A stretch of 37,656 bases of DNA, taken from Ruminococcus sp. UBA1780. GTDB lineage: Bacteria > Bacillota > Clostridia > Oscillospirales > Ruminococcaceae. A program made the translations under genes and the position numbers. The stretch covers positions 1 through 37,656 of the forward strand of contig DCGK01000016.1 of NCBI GenBank assembly GCA_002315235.1, read 5' to 3'. How positions within the stretch are numbered: position 1 is the stretch's first letter; each line of letters starts with the position of its first letter. Under the pieces are notes generated by a model, which saw only the letters and a list, made by a program, of their open reading frames with translations, did no database searches and was not told the origin of the DNA. Below, piece by piece: positions 31,341 through 37,656 of this stretch.

Positions 31341-34259
31341 ATGAATTACTGTTTAGGAATAGATGTTGGTTCTACAACCGTAAAGACAGTTATTACGGAC
31401 GACAGCAAAACAATAATTTATTCAAAGTATCAGCGCCACTTTTCAAAGGTAAGGGAGACAGTCGCTGAACAGATAGAAATAATAAAAAACGAATATCTGG
31501 ATGCTTCATTCAGACTTGCGATTACCGGTTCTGCGGGACTTGGTCTTGCCAGTGCAGCTGAGCTTCCTTTTGTGCAGGAAGTAAATGCAGCGTTTATCGC
31601 GGTAAAGGAAAGCTATCCTGATACGGATGTTGTAATTGAGCTTGGCGGTGAGGATGCAAAGATTATTTTCTTCACAGGCGGTGTTGAACAGCGAATGAAC
31701 GGCTCATGTGCCGGAGGTACAGGTGCATTTATTGACCAGATGGCAACACTTCTCGGAATCACTACTGATGAACTTGACAGGCTTGCACAGTCTGCAGAAA
31801 AAATCTACCCTATAGCTTCAAGATGTGGTGTATTTGCAAAGTCTGATATCCAGCCTCTTCTTAATCAGGGGGCAAAGCGTGAGGATATTTCGGCAAGTAT
31901 TTTCCAGGCAGTTGTTGATCAGACAGTTGCAGGTCTTTCACAGGGCAGAAAAATAGAAGGAAACGTTCTTTTTCTCGGCGGACCGCTGTTCTTCCAGCAG
32001 GGTCTGAGAAATGCATTTGTAAAGACTCTGAAGCTTGACGGGAAAACAGCATGCTTTCCGGATGAGGCTCCGGTATTTGTTGCATACGGTTCAGCACTCT
32101 TTGCCGGAAACAGCGATGATGAATACATGACAGCTGATGAGATTCTTAAGAAGGTTACCGAAGCAAAGGCAACTGAAAATGTTGTAACAGGCGAAAAGCT
32201 TTTTGAAAACAGGGCAGAGTACGAAAAATTTATAGAGAGACACAGCAAAAATGACCTGAAGTATGAAGAAATAGAAAAATACACAGGCGATGCTTATCTC
32301 GGTATAGACGCCGGTTCAACAACCACAAAGATGGTTCTCATAACACCTGAGGGAAGACTTCTCTATCAGTACTATGCTTCAAACAAGGGTCAGCCTCTTG
32401 ACAGAATTTCAAAGAAGCTAAAGGAAATATACGAGCTTTCAGGTGACAGAATAAACATAGCAGGTTCTGCGGTTACAGGCTACGGTGAAGAGCTTATCAA
32501 GGCAGGTCTTCATATTGACCACGGTATAGTTGAAACAGTTGCCCACTACAGAGCGGCGGCATTTTTCTGCCCTGAGGTTGATTTTATCATAGACATCGGC
32601 GGTCAGGATATCAAGTGCTTCAAAATCAAGAACGGCGCTATCGACAGCATCATGCTCAACGAAGCATGTTCATCAGGCTGCGGTTCATTTATTCAGACAT
32701 TTGCGCAGGCTCTGGGATATGACATTGCACGTTTCTCTGAGCTTGGACTTTTTGCGCAGAATCCGGTTGACCTCGGTTCCAGATGTACTGTATTTATGAA
32801 CTCAAGCGTAAAGCAGGCGCAGAAGGACGGCGCAACCGTTGAGGATATCTCGGCAGGACTTTCCTCATCAATTATCAAGAATGCAATCTACAAGGTTATC
32901 CGTGCGAAGTCACCGGCAGACCTTGGAAAGAATATAGTTGTTCAGGGCGGTACATTCCTTAATGACGCAGTTCTCCGTTCATTCGAAATGGAGCTCGGAA
33001 GAAACGTTACACGTCCGGCTGTTGCAGGACTTATGGGTGCACTCGGCGCAGCTCTCTACGCCATGGAACACTCAAAGGGAAAATCAGAAATTATCGGGAA
33101 GGAAGAAGTTCAGAACTTCTCATATACATCAAAGGCATTCCAGTGCGGCGGCTGTACCGCAAAGTGCAATCTCAACATGGTTACATTTGCGAACGGCGAA
33201 AAGCATATCTCAGGAAACAAGTGTGAGCGTGGTGCCGGCAAAAAGAGAACGGCTGAAGGATACTGTCTGTACGAATACAAGCATGACCTTGTTATGAGCA
33301 CTGAACTTAAGCCTGCAGGAACGCCAAAGGCACGAATAGGCATTCCTATGGTACTGAGCTATTTTGAGCAGCTTCCGCTCTGGAGCGGATTCTTCAGAGA
33401 GCTCGGATTTGAGGTTGTTATTTCAGACGAAAGCTCAAGAGACATGTACTACAAGGGTCAGCAGACAATTCCTTCGGACACAGTATGCTATCCTGCAAAG
33501 CTTGTTCACGGACATATCGCTGATCTTCTTGAAAAGAACGTTGACTTCATTTTCTATCCGTGCATGAGCTACAATCTTGAGGAACCTGAGACGGACAATC
33601 ACTACAACTGTCCGGTTGTTGCGTATTATCCTGAACTTCTCAAGGCAAATGTTCCGGAGCTCAATGAGGAAAATTTCAAAAATCCGTACATGGATCTCAA
33701 CAGAAGGGAACATATCGTAAATGTTATGACCGGTCTTCTGAAAAAATACGGTGTTTCAAAGAGAGAGGCTGCAGCTGCATTTGACAAAGGATTTGCTGAT
33801 CTTGCAGCATTCAGGAAAAATGTTTCCGACAAGGCTCAGGAGATTATCTCAAAGGCTCGTGAGGAAGGAAAGATGATTATTGTTCTTGCCGGAAGACCTT
33901 ACCACATCGACAGGGAAATCAATCACGGCATCAACAAGCTCATAACAAGCCTTGGAATGGCTGTTGTTACTGAAGACAGCGTAAGCGAGCTTGGTGAAAC
34001 ACCTGATCTCGGAGTGCTTAACCAGTGGACATACCACTCAAGAATGTACAGGGCGGCTGATTATGTTACCCGTAATGATGACATGCAGCTTGTACAGCTT
34101 GTATCGTTCGGATGCGGTATTGATGCTGTTACAACTGACGAAATCAGATCAATTCTTGAAGAAAAAGGAAAGCTGTACACACAGCTCAAGATAGACGAAA
34201 TAAGCAATCTCGGTGCAGCAAAGATAAGACTCAGAAGTCTTCTTGCAGCTGCGGAGTAA
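31341..34259 (+). CDS. BadF/HgdC-type acyl-CoA dehydratase activase with two ATPase domains
   Basis: A 972-residue cytoplasmic protein. Two consecutive ASKHA ATPase domains of the 2-hydroxyglutaryl-CoA dehydratase activator family start with LGIDVGSTTVKT (about residue 5) and LGIDAGSTTTKM (about 320). Each has the Cys pair that holds a bridging 4Fe-4S cluster in HgdC: GSCAGGTG with SRCGVF, and EACSSGCG with SRCTVF. A Cys-rich knuckle (QCGGCTAKCN plus KCERG, about 600-632) and a DUF2229-type domain (about 650-880, YPAKLVHGHI, FYPCMSYN) follow. In many Clostridia this is fused to what is here the next ORF, giving one protein of about 1,400 residues. The true substrate of this family is unknown. 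Confidence 0.9.
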   Translation: MNYCLGIDVGSTTVKTVITDDSKTIIYSKYQRHFSKVRETVAEQIEIIKNEYLDASFRLAITGSAGLGLASAAELPFVQEVNAAFIAVKESYPDTDVVIELGGEDAKIIFFTGGVEQRMNGSCAGGTGAFIDQMATLLGITTDELDRLAQSAEKIYPIASRCGVFAKSDIQPLLNQGAKREDISASIFQAVVDQTVAGLSQGRKIEGNVLFLGGPLFFQQGLRNAFVKTLKLDGKTACFPDEAPVFVAYGSALFAGNSDDEYMTADEILKKVTEAKATENVVTGEKLFENRAEYEKFIERHSKNDLKYEEIEKYTGDAYLGIDAGSTTTKMVLITPEGRLLYQYYASNKGQPLDRISKKLKEIYELSGDRINIAGSAVTGYGEELIKAGLHIDHGIVETVAHYRAAAFFCPEVDFIIDIGGQDIKCFKIKNGAIDSIMLNEACSSGCGSFIQTFAQALGYDIARFSELGLFAQNPVDLGSRCTVFMNSSVKQAQKDGATVEDISAGLSSSIIKNAIYKVIRAKSPADLGKNIVVQGGTFLNDAVLRSFEMELGRNVTRPAVAGLMGALGAALYAMEHSKGKSEIIGKEEVQNFSYTSKAFQCGGCTAKCNLNMVTFANGEKHISGNKCERGAGKKRTAEGYCLYEYKHDLVMSTELKPAGTPKARIGIPMVLSYFEQLPLWSGFFRELGFEVVISDESSRDMYYKGQQTIPSDTVCYPAKLVHGHIADLLEKNVDFIFYPCMSYNLEEPETDNHYNCPVVAYYPELLKANVPELNEENFKNPYMDLNRREHIVNVMTGLLKKYGVSKREAAAAFDKGFADLAAFRKNVSDKAQEIISKAREEGKMIIVLAGRPYHIDREINHGINKLITSLGMAVVTEDSVSELGETPDLGVLNQWTYHSRMYRAADYVTRNDDMQLVQLVSFGCGIDAVTTDEIRSILEEKGKLYTQLKIDEISNLGAAKIRLRSLLAAAE

Positions 34260-34290
34260 CTGCAATCAGTAAAAAAATTCTGTGCGACGA

Positions 34291-34336
34291 TGCAGGCGGG
34301 CGGAACGGGTGCAGAGCCCGGCCGCAAAGCCCTGCA
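34291..34336 (+). other. GC-rich structured spacer between the two activase ORFs
   Basis: Nested complementary words: TGCAGG (34291-34296) with CCTGCA (34331-34336); GCGG (34300-34303) with CCGC (34322-34325); CGGG (34306-34309) with CCCG (34317-34320) around the loop TGCAGAG. It is far more GC-rich than anything around it. It starts about 30 bases after one stop and ends 24 bases before the next start. It could be an RNA structure controlling the second ORF or a remnant insertion. Confidence 0.55.
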
Positions 34337-34360
34337 GATATAAATCAAGGAGTGAATTCA

Positions 34361-35584
34361 TTGGCAAAGTTTCCTGTATTTACAGATGACATGAAAGCAA
34401 CACACACAATACTCGTGCCTGACATGCTTCCTATTCATTTTAATCTCATAATAAGTATTCTCAGAAGCTGCGGTTACAAAATGGAGCTTCTCCGCACATC
34501 AACACAGACTGTTATAGACGAGGGTCTCAAGAATGTTCACAATGATACATGCTACCCGGCTCTTCTTGTTATCGGTCAGTTTATGGAGGCTCTTAACAGC
34601 GGAAAATACAATCCTGATACGACAGCGCTTATGCTGACACAGACAGGCGGAGGATGCAGAGCATCAAACTATATTCACCTTCTGAGAAAGGCCCTTAAGG
34701 AAAAATATCCTCAGGTGCCTGTTATCTCACTCAACTTCAGCGGACTTGAAAAGGAAGGCGGATTTAAGCTCACAGTACCGGTTATCATGAAGCTTCTCTA
34801 TGCTGTACTTTACGGTGATATCCTCATGCTTCTCTACAATCAGTGCCGTCCTTATGAGCTTATTCCGGGCGAGTCTGAAAAGGTTCTTAAAAAGTGGGAG
34901 GACATCCTTCAGAAAAAATTCTCAAAGAACCAGTTTTTCGGAACAGCGAAGAACTACAGGATGATTCTTGATGACTTTGCCGGAATCAAGCGAAGCAAAC
35001 AGAAGAAAATCAAAGTTGGTATCGTAGGAGAAATCTATGTTAAGTACTCACCTCTTGCAAATAACCACCTTGAGGACTTCCTTATAAGCGAAGGCTGCGA
35101 GCCTGTTGTTCCTTCACTTCTTGACTTTGTTCTTTACTGTGCGGTAAATACAGTAAATGACGGAAGACTTTACGGATTCAGAAACAAGAGCACAATTGCA
35201 TTTAAAATCGGCTATGACGTAATTTATGCAAAGCAGAAGCAGATGATAAATATCATAAAGAAGCATGGTGTGTTTGAACCGCCTCATGACTTTGAACATC
35301 TCAGAAGCGAATGTGACAGGTACATTCATCAGGGTGTAAAGATGGGTGAGGGCTGGCTTATTCCTGCTGAAATGGCGGCACTTGCTGCATCCGGCACGGA
35401 AAACATTATCTGCACCCAGCCTTTCGGATGCCTTCCGAATCACATCGTGGCAAAGGGTATGGCAAGAGTTATCAAGCAGGGCTTCCCTGATGCAAATATT
35501 GTTGCTATAGACTACGATCCGGGTGCCACAAAGGTAAACCAGGAGAACAGAATCAAGCTTATGCTTGCAAATGCGAGAAGATAA
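34361..35584 (+). CDS. Activase-associated 2-hydroxyacyl-CoA dehydratase-like protein
   Basis: A 407-residue protein matching the C-terminal portion of the long fused activase proteins (COG3580/COG3581 type). It has HNDTCYPALLVIGQF, TQTGGGCRASNY and CTQPFGCLPNHIVAKG, whose Cys residues resemble cluster ligands of the dehydratase alpha/beta fold. The start is TTG at 34361: AAGGAG lies 8 bases before it and is too close to the in-frame GTG at 34352. It is separated from the upstream ORF by about 100 bases and must work with it as a two-subunit version of the fused enzyme (inference). Confidence 0.85.
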   Translation: MAKFPVFTDDMKATHTILVPDMLPIHFNLIISILRSCGYKMELLRTSTQTVIDEGLKNVHNDTCYPALLVIGQFMEALNSGKYNPDTTALMLTQTGGGCRASNYIHLLRKALKEKYPQVPVISLNFSGLEKEGGFKLTVPVIMKLLYAVLYGDILMLLYNQCRPYELIPGESEKVLKKWEDILQKKFSKNQFFGTAKNYRMILDDFAGIKRSKQKKIKVGIVGEIYVKYSPLANNHLEDFLISEGCEPVVPSLLDFVLYCAVNTVNDGRLYGFRNKSTIAFKIGYDVIYAKQKQMINIIKKHGVFEPPHDFEHLRSECDRYIHQGVKMGEGWLIPAEMAALAASGTENIICTQPFGCLPNHIVAKGMARVIKQGFPDANIVAIDYDPGATKVNQENRIKLMLANARR

Positions 35585-35690
35585 AAAAATTTTAATATTT
35601 TTTGTAACATTTCTGCTTGCTGAAACGTATTATATATGCAGGGATAAAAAAAGATAAATACCGTGCGGAACAAAAGATAAAAATATAATT

Positions 35691-35724
35691 ACAGTAAATG
35701 CAGTAAATAAATTGCGTTTACTGT
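35691..35724. repeat. Hairpin repeat, second copy
   Basis: ACAGTAAATGCA (35691-35702) pairs with TGCGTTTACTGT (35713-35724) at 11 of 12 positions plus a wobble. Its centre GCAGTAAATAAA and right arm TGCGTTTAC match the minus strand of the hairpin at 477-504. Confidence 0.55.
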
Positions 35725-35729
35725 AAAAG

Positions 35730-35765
35730 AAGGCTCAGATACGTGCATATCCGTATCTGAGCCTT
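35730..35765. terminator. Bidirectional terminator after the activase genes
   Basis: A 14-base perfect stem AAGGCTCAGATACG / CGTATCTGAGCCTT with an 8-base loop, followed by TTGTTTG. It separates the rightward activase genes from the convergent SprA-like gene. Confidence 0.83.
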
Positions 35766-35784
35766 TGTTTGTGTGTTCAGTGTA

Positions 35785-36315
35785 TCATGCTGAAATATTA
35801 AGATATTTTCCTGTGTCATCAGATGCTTCAGGAAGCCCCGCACTGAAACGGGTGTCTTTTTTAGCTCTGGTCACAGTATCTGTCTGTCCGCCTGAAACAT
35901 ACGGCGTTCCGCATTCGGGACATACAGATGTTTTTATGGTGACAGTCTGCGAAACAACTTCCCTGTTTTCGCGTTCAGCCTTTGCCCTGTTTCTGTATAC
36001 GTGTTCGTATTCGTGGCCTCTTACCTTTGACGCTGCTTCTTCCGGTGAGATGTTCGAAGGTGTTTTGAATGAAACCCCCGGATCGTCTGAACCGTCCTGA
36101 TATTTTCTGTTTTTGCAGGTTTCACATTCTTCCGGCGAAGAACGTCTTCCGGCTTTCTTTTCTTTTGCCGAATCGGCAGTGCTTTCCACAACACGGGGTT
36201 TTTCGGGCTGCATTCCCGAATCGGTTACCACCGGATTGGCAGCAGAATTATATGCGGAATTGTAATCCTGGTTGATTAAGTTTGAAATGGGACCTAACAT
36301 AGGATTTGCCATCAT
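35785..36315 (-). CDS. SprA-like protein with HExxH motif
   Basis: A 176-residue protein. The N-terminus is disordered (Asn/Ala/Pro/Lys-rich), then a zinc-knuckle pair CETC (64-67). VRGHEYEHVYRNRAKAE follows, in which His101-Glu102-xx-His105 is an HExxH zincin motif, and then SVCPECGTPYVSGGQ (Cys132, Cys135). This is the layout of SprA-related putative metalloproteases. Whether it is catalytic is unknown, since no third zinc ligand can be assigned with certainty. AAAGGA precedes the tandem ATGs. The start overlaps the stop of the upstream membrane gene by 4 bases, so the two form a coupled pair. Confidence 0.78.
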   Translation of the reverse strand: MMANPMLGPISNLINQDYNSAYNSAANPVVTDSGMQPEKPRVVESTADSAKEKKAGRRSSPEECETCKNRKYQDGSDDPGVSFKTPSNISPEEAASKVRGHEYEHVYRNRAKAERENREVVSQTVTIKTSVCPECGTPYVSGGQTDTVTRAKKDTRFSAGLPEASDDTGKYLNISA

Positions 36316-36695
36316 TCTGTCCTTTCTGAGAACATTCTGTTCAACATGTCGGAAAAACTTTCGCCGTACACTTCTTGATAATCGTCACCATAAAGCGTAT
36401 CGGCTAACTGGGCTACATTGTTTCTGTATTCTTCGTCGGTTGCAAGGGCATTAGATACCTTGGCTGTAATTGCCACAGCGAGAAAGATTCCGATGCATGC
36501 AGTGTAAACAGCGGTTCTTGCATCCTTTGAAAGCTTGTAAGATCCACCCTTGGAAAGAATTGCGAAGAGAATCGCAAAGCTAGCCAACGGAACTGAAATA
36601 AAGGGCATACTCATAAAGGCCGTAACGATTGAAGCTATTCCCATAATCATTGCCCGTCTTGACATTTTGTCTTTAAATAAAAAATATGAATTCAA
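36312..36695 (-). CDS. Small membrane protein (DUF4190-like)
   Basis: A 127-residue protein with hydrophobic helices at about 15-48 (two closely spaced, MGIASIVTAFMSMPFIS and LASFAILFAILSKG) and about 62-80, and a soluble acidic C-terminus (about 85-127). The first part has the AxxMGIxSIV pattern of DUF4190-type membrane domains. The start is TTG at 36695 with GGGAG 8 bases upstream; the next in-frame ATG is after a charged stretch. It is coupled to the SprA-like gene. Confidence 0.72.
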   Translation of the reverse strand: MNSYFLFKDKMSRRAMIMGIASIVTAFMSMPFISVPLASFAILFAILSKGGSYKLSKDARTAVYTACIGIFLAVAITAKVSNALATDEEYRNNVAQLADTLYGDDYQEVYGESFSDMLNRMFSERTE

Positions 36696-36861
36696 ATCAA
36701 TAACTCCCAGTGTTTAATATCTTATAATTTTAGCATAAATCAGGGTCTAATTCAAAGATTATGTAACCTTTGAACTATTAATATTTCGTAAACTGTGCCT
36801 TGTTGAATATATCGGCCAAAGAAGTTTTTATGTTTAGTAAAGAACTGTTTTAAATAAAAAA

Positions 36862-36890
36862 GGTATCGGCACAAAAAATGTACCGACACC
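36862..36890 (-). terminator. Terminator after larC
   Basis: GGTATCGGCAC (36862-36872) pairs fully with GTACCGACACC (36880-36890) only in leftward RNA, where two positions become G-U pairs. A run of six T with more T follows. It lies just past the larC stop. Confidence 0.82.
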
Positions 36891-36896
36891 GCATTT

Positions 36897-37656
36897 TTAT
36901 TTCAGGTTTTTGGAAAGTTCCGAAATACTTAGATTGTTCTTTCGGGCAATGGCTGCCAAATCTTCATATTCATATTTTTCTTTTGTTACTCCGAATCCGG
37001 ATGAAATCTTTTTATGGACTAAACCGTAAGGCGTTTCTATTTCTTCAATGTGCCGTGACAAAGTATGCCGGTTGCAACGCTGCTCACGAATTCCGATTGT
37101 TGAGGTGTGTTTCATTATCAGAGAAACAAAAAGTTCTCTGTCTGTCTCCTTACATAAGACGGTTATTAAATGTCCGGGGCGTGATTTTTTCATTGTGATC
37201 GCCGTGGTGAATACATCCAGAGCACCGTTACTCATCAGCACTTCCGATGCGAAAGCAATCTCTTCGGGAGTCATATCGTCAACATTGAAGGAGAGGCTGA
37301 GAATATCATTGCTTTTCGAGTCCGAGGTTCCCTTCATAACGCGAACACAGTTTGCAATTTCAAAATCTTTATTTCCCATTCCGTAACCGATTGATTCAAT
37401 GGTCATAACAGGCATATCGCCAAATTCATTTACGAAGTACTTTAATAGCGCGGCACCCGTTGGCGTACATAATTCAGCCTGAATCTTGCCACCATATATG
37501 GGTACACCTTTGAGAAGCTGTGCGGTTGCAGGGGCAGGAACAGGAAGCACCCCATGGGCGCATCGTACTTTACCTGCTCCAACATGAACCGGAGAACAAA
37601 TAATCTTATCGGGATTAAGTTTGTTTATCAAAAGACAGACGGCAGTAATATCTATA
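36897..37656 (-). CDS. larC: LarC nickel-insertion protein, C-terminal part (cut by window end)
   Basis: LarC inserts nickel into pyridinium-3,5-bisthiocarboxylic acid mononucleotide to make the cofactor of lactate racemase and related LarA enzymes. The visible part has VHVGAGKVRCAHGVLPVPAPAT, given here as VHVGAGKVRCAHG and LPVPAPAT. LCTPTGAALLKYF, SLSFNVDDMTPEEIAFA and the C-terminal nickel-binding domain GHLITVLC with TSTIGIR follow. The frame remains open to the window edge upstream of the TTG at 37631, so that codon is internal and the true start is outside. Full LarC proteins are about 400 residues. Neighbouring larA, larB or larE genes would lie outside the window, if present. Confidence 0.92.
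   Translation of the reverse strand, partial: IDITAVCLLINKLNPDKIICSPVHVGAGKVRCAHGVLPVPAPATAQLLKGVPIYGGKIQAELCTPTGAALLKYFVNEFGDMPVMTIESIGYGMGNKDFEIANCVRVMKGTSDSKSNDILSLSFNVDDMTPEEIAFASEVLMSNGALDVFTTAITMKKSRPGHLITVLCKETDRELFVSLIMKHTSTIGIREQRCNRHTLSRHIEEIETPYGLVHKKISSGFGVTKEKYEYEDLAAIARKNNLSISELSKNLK

Noticed and set aside
34291..34336. c-di-GMP-I riboswitch before the second activase ORF
   Set aside because: Only the word CGCAAAGCC is shared; the two-helix layout and the second conserved half are missing and the start codon follows too closely.
1..37656. CRISPR arrays, tRNA or rRNA genes, insertion sequences
   Set aside because: No regularly spaced long repeats, no tRNA-like cloverleaf or rRNA segments and no transposase-like protein were seen.

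Overview
The window is the replication-origin neighbourhood of a low-to-moderate GC Gram-positive bacterium. It is most likely a Ruminococcus-type member of the Clostridia (Oscillospiraceae). Three things point there: the Bacillus-like gene order rpmH | dnaA-dnaN-yaaA-recF-remB-gyrB-gyrA; a secreted protein ending in a type I cellulosomal dockerin; and the clostridial style of many proteins (split acyl-CoA dehydratase activase, LarC, long YidC, small PAS protein). Genus assignment is inference; no rRNA gene is present.

Layout. Positions 1-13063 run almost entirely leftward: serS (cut by the window edge), parB-parA with a perfect parS palindrome, a small PAS protein, two lipoproteins with a second parS between them, a rightward dockerin protein, then the co-directional set rpmH-rnpA-yidD-yidC-jag-mnmE-mnmG-rsmG. 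Positions 13064-13577 are the divergent rpmH/dnaA spacer, the presumed origin. Rightward from there come dnaA, a 463-base non-coding spacer, dnaN, an S4-domain gene (yaaA), recF, remB, gyrB, a YcxB-like membrane protein and gyrA. Positions 23512-26314 hold a leftward AgrC/AgrA-type two-component system and, divergent from it, a 12-residue peptide ORF under a promoter with two perfect 15-base direct repeats, followed by a GyrI-like protein. Positions 26392-31002 are leftward: a metallophosphoesterase and a bacteriocin-type cassette (membrane-anchored protein, small secreted protein, 7-TM permease, ATPase) resembling the lactococcin 972 group. Positions 31341-35584 encode a large BadF-type activase split into two ORFs separated by a GC-rich structured spacer. 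The right end carries leftward genes for an SprA-like HExxH protein, a small membrane protein and partial larC.

Two patterns stand out. (1) The palindrome GTTAAC occurs 22 times between 13341 and 16386 (dnaA upstream region, dnaA, dnaA-dnaN spacer, dnaN), while I found only one other copy (gyrB, 18613) in the window. Copies abut both the -35 and the -10 of the dnaA promoter, and dnaA/dnaN use GTT-AAC for nearly every Val-Asn pair whereas gyrA uses none. No perfect consensus DnaA box (TTATCCACA) was seen in the two spacers. This looks like an origin-specific recognition or methylation motif, analogous in arrangement to GATC at the E. coli origin. (2) The peptide MFTLLDILGLLG has a strong ribosome binding site and a LytTR-type promoter beside its likely sensor kinase and regulator, and looks like an undescribed peptide-signalling cassette.
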